A stretch of 64,000 nt of DNA from Verrucomicrobiaceae bacterium (GTDB lineage: Bacteria; Verrucomicrobiota; Verrucomicrobiia; Verrucomicrobiales; Verrucomicrobiaceae), in contig JACKQF010000002.1 of NCBI GenBank assembly GCA_024232965.1, positions 496,001 to 560,000 of the forward strand. Reading direction: 5' to 3'. Under the pieces are notes generated by a model. The model was not told where the DNA came from. It made no database searches and was given only the letters and a program-made list of their open reading frames with translations. Position numbers and translations under genes: made by a program. The first letter of the stretch is position 1; each line of letters begins with the position of its first letter. Shown piece after piece: positions 27,003 to 35,600 of this stretch.

Positions 27003-28706
27003 TCATTGGGGTGGCGGAGCCGCCACAAGATGATGGGAAAAGAGCACGCACCAATTCCACAACGGATAGGGCTTGCCGAAACGGGTTCCGTAAGTGGTGT
27101 CGCCAAACGTGTAGGTGGAGCGTTCGTCGTCAGAATCCCGCAGGTTGCCGTAGCTAAACGGGCGCTGGGCCACCACTGACTGCCCCACTGCAAACGGGGT
27201 TCCATCGCGCAACTCCCGCTCCTCACAGCGCAGAACGGTGATGCCTTCTTCCTCTAGCACTTGACGGATCGGAGCTCGTGCGGTCTTGCCGGAGATGCTG
27301 GTGAGGAAGAAGGCACCTTCATCGATCAACGGCTTGAGCTGTTTCGCGAAGCTGGATTCAAGGTGAAGCTCGATCGCCGGTTGACCGTCGATTGGGGGAC
27401 CGGGGCGGATCTTTGCGATCTTGCCGAGCGTGGCTGCAAAGGGATGGCCGTAACTCACGCTGCAAGCTTGGCTGATGGGTAGACGGTGGGAGAACACAAT
27501 GCGCACTCGGGTTGCATTGACCACCTCAATCCTTGTCAACGTTACCAAGACTCCCGAAGCATCCCGCACCTGAAATCCAGCCAGCGAAGAGAATCCACCG
27601 TCGGTCGTGATCTCTTGACGAGGCAAGAATTCGGTATCCAACACCAGCGGTGGTCGTGGCACGTGGAAATCAATCACGAGGGCATCGCGTGAGTCTTCAA
27701 GTCGTGCCTGCAACGGGCGGAGAGGCTGCCACTTTTCGTCCCGATGCAGGACGCGGTGGATGACTTTGCCGACCTGTTCCCCCCACCAGCGCTCACCATC
27801 AGCGGAAAGATGGATGGCATCTCCGTGTCTGCCCTGTGGGGTGCGGCTATTGAGCGCACTGGGTACGGCGTAGTGCGGGCCGACCATGTAGAGTGCAGGA
27901 TCTGCATCCGCAGCCATGAGCTGCGCCTCGCCTGCAGGGCCGAGCGTTTGATAGGTGAACATGGGCAACTCCGCCGTCTGGCCCGTGATGGCGGTAAGAT
28001 CTGCCGACCACTTTTGGTGATAAGCGATCAGTTCATCGCGATACCACTCCAAGCCGATGGGTCGGGGTAGCTCTGGGTCCCAGCGCGTCGGCACAATGCC
28101 ACTCGTGGGACCGCCGTTGCCTTCGCCCTGCATCCAGTAGAGGGCGGCGATCTCAAACTTCATGCCCCGTGCGGTCGCTTGATCTTTAGCACGCCGCGCA
28201 TCGTCAAGGCTCGTGCGATAATAGCCTCCGCCGTGCTGACGCGATGCTGGGGTGCGTGGGTCTTGGGATAAATCTTTGCTGGAGAGTTCCTGGATCTGGC
28301 GTCCACCCTGACCCGCACAGGCCACGAGGTAGTGGGAGGATTGGCCTGCTGACGACGTTCTTTTTAGCAGGTCCTTCAGATGATCCGCCAAGCCATTGGC
28401 GACGGTTTCACCCAAGCCACCGTTGGTGGTCGCGTGAAGCGGGACCCATTGAAATTGCTCGGCTGAGCGTGCCTCCGGTGTGGATGAGTGATCGTTCGGC
28501 AGCCAAGTGCGGACGCCGCGTAAGAACGCAAAGTTTCCCCAGCCAGTATCGCCCTTGGTGACGATGGGCAGTGATTCAGAGCCATCACAAAGCGATTGTC
28601 CCATCAGCCAAATGCCCGCCAGGGACGGTTGTGATTTCGCCTCCTGTCCATTCAGCTGCAATGCTGCGAAGGCAATGAGCCAGATGAGTGACTTGGCGAT
28701 TTTCAT
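27003..28706 (-). CDS. SASA/DUF303-type carbohydrate esterase (sialate O-acetylesterase-like)
   Basis: A 567-residue secreted protein: signal peptide 1-20, then an SGNH-like esterase with block I WLMGQSLCDGSE (nucleophile Ser), ALYWMQGEGNGG (Asn/Glu block), and HGDAIHLSADGERWWGEQ (Asp-x-x-His block) near residue 300; the last ~230 residues form beta-sandwich modules. Related proteins remove acetyl groups from sialic acids or acetylated plant polysaccharides. It is 24 bp upstream of the glycosidase-like gene and 18 bp downstream of the propeller gene. I favour deacetylation of a plant or algal glycan; the true substrate is unknown. Confidence 0.75.
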   Translation of the reverse strand: MKIAKSLIWLIAFAALQLNGQEAKSQPSLAGIWLMGQSLCDGSESLPIVTKGDTGWGNFAFLRGVRTWLPNDHSSTPEARSAEQFQWVPLHATTNGGLGETVANGLADHLKDLLKRTSSAGQSSHYLVACAGQGGRQIQELSSKDLSQDPRTPASRQHGGGYYRTSLDDARRAKDQATARGMKFEIAALYWMQGEGNGGPTSGIVPTRWDPELPRPIGLEWYRDELIAYHQKWSADLTAITGQTAELPMFTYQTLGPAGEAQLMAADADPALYMVGPHYAVPSALNSRTPQGRHGDAIHLSADGERWWGEQVGKVIHRVLHRDEKWQPLRPLQARLEDSRDALVIDFHVPRPPLVLDTEFLPRQEITTDGGFSSLAGFQVRDASGVLVTLTRIEVVNATRVRIVFSHRLPISQACSVSYGHPFAATLGKIAKIRPGPPIDGQPAIELHLESSFAKQLKPLIDEGAFFLTSISGKTARAPIRQVLEEEGITVLRCEERELRDGTPFAVGQSVVAQRPFSYGNLRDSDDERSTYTFGDTTYGTRFGKPYPLWNWCVLFSHHLVAAPPPQ

Positions 28707-28724
28707 CCGTGGGGTGATGGAGGA

Positions 28725-30194
28725 TCAATCAACGAACTGAAAGGCAAACACATCCGCATCCTTCATGGAGAACCGGAGTCGCACTGGCTTGCCGGCGATG
28801 GTCCCGATGTCGGTGCCGGATTTCCATGTGACCGTGCGGTCGATTTCATTGCCAATCTGCATCTGGCAATCGTCCACTGAAAAGCCTGGGATCGGTTTGC
28901 CTGCCGCGTCCTCGATGCCCACCTTCACACCACCTGCGGCGGAGGTTGAGAAGTTTAGCGAAAGCCGCTTCCCGGAAAAGACCAGTGGTTTGGTGAGGGC
29001 GTGACCTCCGGCGTATCCGCAGTGAAGGGAAGCAAATCCATCGAGTCGAAGGGAGTAACGGCGAAGATGCGCGGTGGGTTGGGCATAGTCTTGGTTCACA
29101 TACAGCGACATCTCCTCGGGACCCGTCTGCACCACATTGAGCGCCGGGTAGTTGGTGCGCGAGACCCAATTCTGCGCGCCGATGCCTCCGCGAATGAAGC
29201 CCTCCAAGAATGTGCGATCATAAAAGGCAAGGTGGTCCTTACCCTCCACTGGACGTGTTGTCATGAAGATCGCGTCCGACGTGTCTTTGAAGTACCCGGG
29301 GTTCACTTTGATCGCAGTGGCTTGCTCGTCGGTCAGGACGCGGCGGCCCGGCATGAAGCGCGCAGCGATGGCCACATAGAGGTGGGGTGCCCTGAAATAG
29401 GGATGAGTTTGGTTGGTGTAGAGATGCTCGATCGGGGCATCCATCTCTGGGTTTCGGTATTGCAAAAGGACGGGCGGCGACCACTTCAAGAAGTCATCGC
29501 TCTCGCTCCGCACGATGCGCCGAACGCCGTCTTCGAAGACGCGATAGTAACAAAGGTATTTGCCCTCGGCGGTCGACCAGAATGGGACATTCATAGAGTC
29601 GAACATGTACTTATAAGGCACCATCTCCTTGGTGATCACGGGTGCTTCCGCCATCTTCTCCCAGCGTAGACCATCGGCTGACTTGTAGGCCATCAGTCCA
29701 CCACCTTGCATGGTGCCACCGAAGGCTTTGAAACGCGCATCGTCCGAAACGTTGGGGCGTTCATCGAGGAAGGGAGAAAAATTGTGTGTCGCAGTGTTTG
29801 CCTTCATCAAAACCACATTGTTTTTGCGAGTGCCCTGAACCTCGTAGATGCCGACATCTGGCCGTGTCCAATGCACGCCATCGCTGGACTCCGCGCAGCA
29901 AGTCACTTCATCATCACTGCCGTCCTTATTCGCGATGGGTTTGCCACGGTAATAGGCACGCATTTTGCCTTCGAGCTGGACGATGGTCGCGTAGCCGCTG
30001 AAGCCTCCCTCCCAGGGTGCGTCAAACTTCAAAGCAATGCCTTCATCTCGAGGCGTGTTCAATTGCAGGCGCACGCCCTTGAGCTCATCGAGCAGAAACT
30101 GATCCACGAACAATTCCCTCCGCGTGCTGATGTTGATGTACTCTGCCGCTTGTGCGGTCAGAGTGAATGCGAGGATGGATAGGGCGAGTCTCAT
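28725..30194 (-). CDS. Secreted propeller protein of the RELFVD-type (glycosidase-like)
   Basis: A 489-residue exported protein with signal peptide 1-16 and the start ISTRRELFVDQFLLDELKG, typical of a group of secreted propeller proteins common in Planctomycetes and Verrucomicrobia. Blade motifs: MRAYYRGKP, CCAESSDGVHWTRPDVGIYE, YKSADGLRWEKM, IVRSESDDFLKWSPP. The end (LSLNFSTSAAGGVKVGIEDAAGKPIPGF) is a beta-sandwich shared with other members. Fold predicted near GH32/GH43, function unproven. It follows the M14-esterase gene by 76 bp and precedes the SASA esterase by 18 bp. Confidence 0.75.
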   Translation of the reverse strand: MRLALSILAFTLTAQAAEYINISTRRELFVDQFLLDELKGVRLQLNTPRDEGIALKFDAPWEGGFSGYATIVQLEGKMRAYYRGKPIANKDGSDDEVTCCAESSDGVHWTRPDVGIYEVQGTRKNNVVLMKANTATHNFSPFLDERPNVSDDARFKAFGGTMQGGGLMAYKSADGLRWEKMAEAPVITKEMVPYKYMFDSMNVPFWSTAEGKYLCYYRVFEDGVRRIVRSESDDFLKWSPPVLLQYRNPEMDAPIEHLYTNQTHPYFRAPHLYVAIAARFMPGRRVLTDEQATAIKVNPGYFKDTSDAIFMTTRPVEGKDHLAFYDRTFLEGFIRGGIGAQNWVSRTNYPALNVVQTGPEEMSLYVNQDYAQPTAHLRRYSLRLDGFASLHCGYAGGHALTKPLVFSGKRLSLNFSTSAAGGVKVGIEDAAGKPIPGFSVDDCQMQIGNEIDRTVTWKSGTDIGTIAGKPVRLRFSMKDADVFAFQFVD

Positions 30195-30270
30195 GGAAGG
30201 GAAGAGGTTGAATCCTGAAGAAAAGACACCGTCAAGCAGGCGATTCTTGCGAGCGAATCGCGACCCTTGA

Positions 30271-32721
30271 TCAGGGGCGGGAGTTCCGCTGGGTCAGGTG
30301 TTCGATGAGCAAATCCTGCATGGATCGGGTGGGTTGACCGTCGAGGCGGTGGTGGACTTCGCAGGGCACTGCCAAAGGGCGCAGTGCGTCTTGAAGCATG
30401 AGACCCAGGACGGCGGAGTGGGTCGGATCCGTCTGCGGCTCTCCCTTGATGGGTGGTTTATCTTCTTTGGTGAAGAGGAGGTAGGCAGGAGGGTCATCGG
30501 CACTGGCCTGGGCCATTGGGGAGTACTCCGACAGGTCAGAGAGATGCTGCTCACGATTCGCAAGGAAGGGTGCGAAGGTCTCTGCACGCGATTTTCCCAG
30601 GTAGCCAAAGGCGTGTCCACCGTACTCGCTGTTCGGTATCCACTCCCGCAATTGCTGTGGATCCAGCGAGGGTTGCGGGGCCTTCGTTGCGGTGAAGAGG
30701 ACTCGGGTTGATTCGCGATCGATCGGGTCTGGGCTCTGTGGAGTAGCCATGTCGTCGTGCATGGCTAGCCAAAGCGATGAGCAACCCCCAGCGCTCACGC
30801 CACTGGCGGCGATGCGCATTTTGTCGAGGTTCCACTCGCCAGCTCTAGATCGCAGGTATTGCAAAGCGCGCGCGGCATCTTGCAGGGGCCATTGCAGAGG
30901 AGGACTGACCTTTGCGGCATTGGCATCGACGAGGAAACGGTAGTTGATGGACGCCACGGAAATGCCCGCATCAAGGAAGGCGCGGACGTCGAGATGCTGG
31001 TGGATGTCAGTCTTGTCCTGCGCGCCCCAACCACCCCCATGAATATAGAACACGACTGGCGTGGGTAGCGTTGATTTGGCCAACCAGACATCCATCGTTT
31101 GGCGGAAGTGACTTCCATAAGCCACATCGGTATGGGTCGCCGGGCTCGCATCTGCTTTGGCCGTAGCGGATTGTTTCTGCACCTCAGCGGGTGGCATCCA
31201 ACCGGTCAGACGAACCTCACTGGGTTTGTAGGCACAGGTGATGAAATAGAGGCCCGTGGTCGCCGCCTTGGCAGGAGGGACGTTGATTTGAACTTGGGTG
31301 AAACCGTCGGCCGTCCAGCTTTCATAACCGTCGGTAGCGCTTCGAGTCAGCGCATCTCCATTGAGCTGGACGTCTAACGTTTGGGTTGCACTGTAAGGAA
31401 GACGAATGCGGAAACCGATGCCGTGCGTGATCTTGGCATCGTTGGCATCAGAGGCGGCAAGCAGTTGCTCGTCGGGCAGCTCCATCGCTACTTTGAGCTC
31501 AGGTCCGGCCTCGATAAAGCTCCGCACTGCCTCAGGGAATTCGCGATTTACGATTGCCTTCTTCGCCGCCGCAGTTGTAGCCACCACGAGGCTTTCACGA
31601 CCGTCCGTCTGCGGATAGAGGAAGCCCAGCGCGAAGTCGCTCTGCTGGTTCCAGAGTTCCACACGGCTATCGCGACGCTCCGCAGCGCTGCTGCCGTACG
31701 CCGTGACGTAGTGACCGACAAAGTGCCTCATTCGATTCACCGGATACCCTGGAGCGCGTTCATCATTCCACACGGTGTTGCCGATGCGCAACAGGCCCTT
31801 CATTCGCGCGACCAGACTTTGCTCCCAAGCGACCTCCTGCGTCAGCAGCATGGTGTGATACTTCGCGTAGCCATAGTGCGCCGAATAAAACATCGGCATG
31901 CCATGCCACAGCTTTTTCCCAAGGGGTGCGAGTTCAGGACCCCAAAAGGTTCGCTGGGCGTCTGCCTCAAATCGATCCGAAGGAAAGCCCGCCTCCTTTC
32001 CCGCTGCGACCATTGTCTCTGTCACTCGCCAATCCCAGGGACGCAGTGCGTAGTTTGAATACGCGCCGCCAGTAATCTCGGTCATGATCTGACCGTGATA
32101 CATCTGCCGGGAACCAAGCTGGTCCGGTGCATACTCTTGCAATCCAGTGCCATGCAGATCTGCATGAACCTCTGGTCGATACTCGTCGATCACCGAAAGC
32201 ACAGCAGTCAACTCCGGCGCATCTTCTGGCCTGGTCAGCGTCAGCGACTTCACGTCCCAGAGCTTCCCGATGCGACCCGCGCCCGTGTAAGGATCGACTC
32301 CATGTTCATTGCGAAAGCGATCCGTGTAAAACATCGCCAAAGGATTCACGCAAGGCATGATCAGCACGATCTGCTTTTGCCGAGTCTCGACCGCCAGAGG
32401 ATCATCGCTGAGGCACCACTCCGCGAAGGCCATCGCACCGGTGGTGCCGGTGCGCTCCGGGCCACTGTGCAGCGTCGTGACGAGGCAGACTTGTTTGTCG
32501 GTGGCCTTCACCTTCGGGTCGGTGATCTTGAGCAGATAAACCGGCATGTTCTGCCCACTCAATCCGCGCGACTCGAGCGTCGCCACCTTTGGATGCGTCC
32601 TCCGCCAATGCACCAAGGTACCAGCATATTCCTCCCAAGTTAGCCGATGCATCGGACGGTACTTCTCCTGCGCAACGAGGGAGGTGCAAACCACAAGGAG
32701 CAAAAGGAGGTGTCGTATCAT
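30271..32721 (-). CDS. Fusion of M14-like carboxypeptidase and alpha/beta hydrolase esterase
   Basis: An 816-residue exported protein (signal peptide 1-17). The N-terminal ~400 residues resemble M14 zinc carboxypeptidases: TLHSGPERTGTTGAMAF in place of the usual H-x-x-E (one residue longer) and VHADLHGTG as a possible third ligand. A beta linker follows, then from about residue 540 an esterase with oxyanion motif YIHGGGWGAQD, nucleophile SGVSAGGCSSLWL, LLFTKEDKP and a late DPTHSAVLG His. The esterase half fits BD-FAE/acetyl esterase families. The combination suggests a secreted enzyme cutting an amide and an ester in one glycan-linked substrate (inference). Metal-site integrity is uncertain. 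Confidence 0.75.
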   Translation of the reverse strand: MIRHLLLLLVVCTSLVAQEKYRPMHRLTWEEYAGTLVHWRRTHPKVATLESRGLSGQNMPVYLLKITDPKVKATDKQVCLVTTLHSGPERTGTTGAMAFAEWCLSDDPLAVETRQKQIVLIMPCVNPLAMFYTDRFRNEHGVDPYTGAGRIGKLWDVKSLTLTRPEDAPELTAVLSVIDEYRPEVHADLHGTGLQEYAPDQLGSRQMYHGQIMTEITGGAYSNYALRPWDWRVTETMVAAGKEAGFPSDRFEADAQRTFWGPELAPLGKKLWHGMPMFYSAHYGYAKYHTMLLTQEVAWEQSLVARMKGLLRIGNTVWNDERAPGYPVNRMRHFVGHYVTAYGSSAAERRDSRVELWNQQSDFALGFLYPQTDGRESLVVATTAAAKKAIVNREFPEAVRSFIEAGPELKVAMELPDEQLLAASDANDAKITHGIGFRIRLPYSATQTLDVQLNGDALTRSATDGYESWTADGFTQVQINVPPAKAATTGLYFITCAYKPSEVRLTGWMPPAEVQKQSATAKADASPATHTDVAYGSHFRQTMDVWLAKSTLPTPVVFYIHGGGWGAQDKTDIHQHLDVRAFLDAGISVASINYRFLVDANAAKVSPPLQWPLQDAARALQYLRSRAGEWNLDKMRIAASGVSAGGCSSLWLAMHDDMATPQSPDPIDRESTRVLFTATKAPQPSLDPQQLREWIPNSEYGGHAFGYLGKSRAETFAPFLANREQHLSDLSEYSPMAQASADDPPAYLLFTKEDKPPIKGEPQTDPTHSAVLGLMLQDALRPLAVPCEVHHRLDGQPTRSMQDLLIEHLTQRNSRP

Positions 32722-32810
32722 AGGCAGTCATCGGCATGGGCCATCAAAGGTGACTACGTATGCAAAGGACATCCTCCATCAGAGCGTCTACATTTGCGCA
32801 CGTTCAGCGG

Positions 32811-32906
32811 CTAGCGTACCAGCGCTGCGAGTTGGCGGATCTCTTTGCCGCTGAGCGCGCTATCAAAGACTACCGATCCACCAGTGCGACAACCGAAGAG
32901 GTTGCA
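32811..32906 (-). pseudogene. Remnant of LamG-type domain after an in-frame amber stop
   Basis: Directly after the TAG that ends the SGNH protein, the same frame continues for 31 residues to a second TAG, with GGSVVFDSALSGKEIRQLAALVR. That is the normal last strand and helix of LamG/concanavalin-like domains. The frame is unshifted, so a single stop codon separates it from the upstream gene. The remaining ~90 bp to the next gene (to 32721) hold nothing recognisable. Confidence 0.6.
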
Positions 32907-34088
32907 CTAGGTTCCATCGCGATGAACCGCACCCACGGTGAAGGCTGCCTCCTCTGAGCCGCCATCAAAAAGACTCTCACGATAGGAGAACGGATTGCAA
33001 TTCTCAAAGGCACCGAGCTGGCCCTTCACGTAAACACGGGAATCATTGGAGTTGTAGCGAAGCGCCAACACCCTGCCGACTCGCGCCTGCCCCGCTTCCC
33101 CCTGAAAATCCCAAAACGCCACCTGCCCCGCCATTGATCGAATCACTGCTGCGGCATCCCTTTTCCCCGGCGCACGAGCGTGCACCGCTTGGTGGGCAGT
33201 CTCCTGAAGGAACCGTGCAAAGTCTGCATCCAATCCCTTTGGCAAAAAGCGATTGCCGACGACACTTTCTCCAAACAGCACTTCATACCAGACACAACCG
33301 CCGAGGTACTCGCCTGCGGGATTTGCATGATGACCGTCCATGATCAGCTTGTGGGTCTTGCCGTCCGGTGATTTGCGCCAGTAGAGACCCATGTGCAGCG
33401 AGTGTGCCTGCTCTGGGAGTGCGGGATACTGCGCCTTGTTGGTATTGAAATCCTTGATCGGACGGAAGCCCCATTGGGGATCGGTATCGGCGAGGTAAAA
33501 GGCATCGCCCACCGGAATGATCCTCGCGCCAAGATCGGAAGCAATCTGGTTGTAGGCAGCCGTGAGACCGCGATACATTTCCTCCTGCGTCTTGGGTTCT
33601 CCGGGCTTGTCGGACGGTTTCGTGAAGCGCGGATCATCTACACGATACGGCCAGGTTTGATGCACCAGTAGCTTCGCCTGCGGAGCATGTTTGGCGATGT
33701 AATCCGCCAACCAACCCGCGTAAGGTTGGTAGGTTGCGATGTCGTGACTTTTGATGCTGGCCTGCTGGAGGGTGACGTAGTCCCACTTCTCCGCCAGAAG
33801 ATTGTCCTTCAATCCGAGACCATTGGAGTAGAGGCCAGCTTTCGCTTGGGGGCTCGCGACATTGGCTTGGGCCTTTTTCGCATGCACCTCAAGCGAGGCG
33901 CCGCTGATCACCAGCGAAGTATGCACCAACCTGTGCCCGCCCGCCTTTGCCAAGTCTGCCAAGTTCCGCGTCGCATTGGCAGAAAAGCTGTTGCCGATCG
34001 TGAGCAGGCGAACGGTCTTTGGCTCGCCGGCTTGGGTGCAGGCGATGAAGAGAAGCAAAGAAATAAGGACGCGGGCGTGCAGGGACAT
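32907..34088 (-). CDS. Secreted SGNH-hydrolase-like protein with truncated LamG-type tail
   Basis: A 393-residue exported protein (signal peptide 1-20). RLLTIGNSFSANATRNL is an SGNH block-I variant and IMDGHHANPAGEYLGGCVWYE a block-V-like end, close to the DUF4886-like group. After residue 300 the sequence changes: VAFWDFQGEAGQARVG is the start of a LamG-type domain, then it jumps to SRVYVKGQLGAFENCNPFSY, its late part, and stops at an amber codon. The middle of the domain is missing, so the tail is probably non-functional while the hydrolase part looks whole. A strong terminator separates it from xylA, so it may begin the downstream cluster. Confidence 0.72.
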   Translation of the reverse strand: MSLHARVLISLLLFIACTQAGEPKTVRLLTIGNSFSANATRNLADLAKAGGHRLVHTSLVISGASLEVHAKKAQANVASPQAKAGLYSNGLGLKDNLLAEKWDYVTLQQASIKSHDIATYQPYAGWLADYIAKHAPQAKLLVHQTWPYRVDDPRFTKPSDKPGEPKTQEEMYRGLTAAYNQIASDLGARIIPVGDAFYLADTDPQWGFRPIKDFNTNKAQYPALPEQAHSLHMGLYWRKSPDGKTHKLIMDGHHANPAGEYLGGCVWYEVLFGESVVGNRFLPKGLDADFARFLQETAHQAVHARAPGKRDAAAVIRSMAGQVAFWDFQGEAGQARVGRVLALRYNSNDSRVYVKGQLGAFENCNPFSYRESLFDGGSEEAAFTVGAVHRDGT

Positions 34089-34114
34089 GCTGCCTTTTAG
34101 ATTTGATTGGTCTG

Positions 34115-34156
34115 AAAATCAAACGCGCTGGCACCGGTGCACCCGATGCCAGCGCG
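34115..34156 (-). terminator. Rho-independent terminator downstream of xylA
   Basis: On the minus strand a perfect ten-base stem CGCGCTGGCA/TGCCAGCGCG (34124-34156, 13-base loop) is followed by TTTGATTTT. It begins 18 bp after the xylA stop codon and precedes the next gene (start 34088), so xylA transcription probably ends here. Confidence 0.8.
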
Positions 34157-34174
34157 GCAATCTTCAGCCGGGGC

Positions 34175-35491
34175 TCAGTCCATGTAGTCGTTGATCAGGT
34201 TCTCGAGCATCTCTTGGCGGCCGCTGGCGGGGATTACGCTGCCGATTTTGAGCGCGTGCTTTTCCAGGGACTCGAAGGTCGCTTTGCCGCTGGTGACGGT
34301 CTTGCCGATGCCGGATTCAAAGGTGGCGTAGCGGGCTTTCACGAAGCGATCCAGCTCTCCATCTGCGATGATCCGGTGGGCGATTTTGAGACCGCGTGCA
34401 AAAGCATCCATACCGCCGATATGGGCGTGGAAGATGTCCACCACTTCGTGGCTCTCGCGGCGCACCTTGGCGTCGAAATTGAGGCCGCCTGTCTTGAAGC
34501 CGCCTGCGCGCAGCAGTTGCAGCATCATTTGGGTGGTCATATAAACGTTCGTCGGGAACTGGTCGGTATCCCAGCCGATGAGTTCATCACCGGTGTTCGC
34601 ATCGATGCTGCCGAGAGCACCCGCGTTGGCAGAGACGGCCAGTTCATGTTCCACACGATGAAGTGCGAGCGTGGCGTGGTTGGTCTCGATGTTCAGCTTG
34701 AAGTGCTCCAGCAGATTGAACTCGCGCAGGAAGTTCAGGCAGGCTGCGGCATCGCTGTCGTATTGGTGGGTGGAGGGCTCGCGTGGTTTGGGTTCAATGT
34801 AGAACTGCCCTTTGAAGCCGATCTTCTTCTTGTAGTCCACCGCCATGTGCAGGAAGTGGGCAAGGTTTGCCACCTCGCGCTTCATGTCGGTGTTCAGCAA
34901 TGTTGCATAGCCTTCGCGTCCACCCCAGAAGGTGTAGCCGAGACCGTTCAGACGGTGCGTGACGTCCATCGCTTTCTTCACTTGCGCGGCAGCGATGGCA
35001 TACACGTCGGCATTCGGACTCGTGGCGGCACCTTGCATGTAACGCGGATGAGCAAAGAGGCAGGCGGTGCCCCACAGCAGCTTGATGCCGGTCTGCTTTT
35101 GCAGCTTTTTCAAATGATCCGCCACCGCATCGAGGGCATCGCTGCTGGCTTGAAGATCATCGAGTTCGGGGGCGACATCGCGATCATGAAAGCAGTAGTA
35201 GCCCAGCCCGAGCTTCTGCATCATCTCAAAGCCTGCAGCGGCCACGCGCTTCGCGTTATCGATGGTGTTGCTACCATCATCCCAGGGGCGCTGACGGGTC
35301 GGGCCACCAAAGGGATCGCTGCTGCCGTTTTTGAGCGCATGCCAGTAGGCCAGGGAGAAGCGCAGATGCTCGCGCATGGTCTTCTTGCCGACGACCTCGT
35401 CCGGATTGTAGTGGCGGAAGGCCAGACGATTCTTCGTCTTCGGTCCTTCGTAAGCGATGGTGGGGATGTCTTTGAAGTATTCTTGGCTCAT
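34175..35491 (-). CDS. xylA: Xylose isomerase
   Basis: A 438-residue cytoplasmic enzyme converting D-xylose to D-xylulose, the standard length for the group with long N-terminus. Hallmarks: FKDIPTIAYEGPKTKNRLAFRHYNP at the start, YYCFHDRDVAPE (catalytic His), VFWGGREGY-type site present as TFWGGREGYATLLNTD, FYIEPKPREPSTHQYD and LNIETNHATLALH for metal binding, and DIFHAHIGGMDAFARGL near the end. The frame is open upstream to 35680, but ATG 35491 starts the conserved protein. A motif shared with the AraC-type regulator gene lies 78-99 bp upstream. Terminated by a strong hairpin. Confidence 0.96.
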   Translation of the reverse strand: MSQEYFKDIPTIAYEGPKTKNRLAFRHYNPDEVVGKKTMREHLRFSLAYWHALKNGSSDPFGGPTRQRPWDDGSNTIDNAKRVAAAGFEMMQKLGLGYYCFHDRDVAPELDDLQASSDALDAVADHLKKLQKQTGIKLLWGTACLFAHPRYMQGAATSPNADVYAIAAAQVKKAMDVTHRLNGLGYTFWGGREGYATLLNTDMKREVANLAHFLHMAVDYKKKIGFKGQFYIEPKPREPSTHQYDSDAAACLNFLREFNLLEHFKLNIETNHATLALHRVEHELAVSANAGALGSIDANTGDELIGWDTDQFPTNVYMTTQMMLQLLRAGGFKTGGLNFDAKVRRESHEVVDIFHAHIGGMDAFARGLKIAHRIIADGELDRFVKARYATFESGIGKTVTSGKATFESLEKHALKIGSVIPASGRQEMLENLINDYMD

Positions 35492-35568
35492 GGTGAGTTG
35501 GGATTCGGATGGGTTGGGAATCAGGGGTTCATACTCCAGGTCTCGCGTTCTGTATGGGAGCGTTTGGA

Positions 35569-35590
35569 CAAAATTTGTTAAAATGTTGCC
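35569..35590 (-). promoter_or_regulatory. Putative PAS-AraC operator upstream of xylA
   Basis: The plus strand reads CAAAATTTGTTAAAATGTT followed by GCC; 17 of 22 positions match the site just before the regulator gene at 39267. It contains AAAAT-TTGTT-AAAAT, a direct-repeat layout that suits AraC-type binding. Shared sequence is seen; binding is inferred. Confidence 0.5.
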
Positions 35591-35600
35591 AGGTCTGTGC

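Noticed and set aside
32151..32166. Perfect 16-bp palindrome CATGCAGATCTGCATG
   Set aside because: It lies in the coding sequence for V-H-A-D-L-H-G of the M14-like domain and is explained by those codons.
34103..35581. Long plus-strand open frame opposite xylA (492 codons)
   Set aside because: It lies fully antisense to the clearly conserved xylA, lacks domain similarity, and such frames arise from high-GC codon use.
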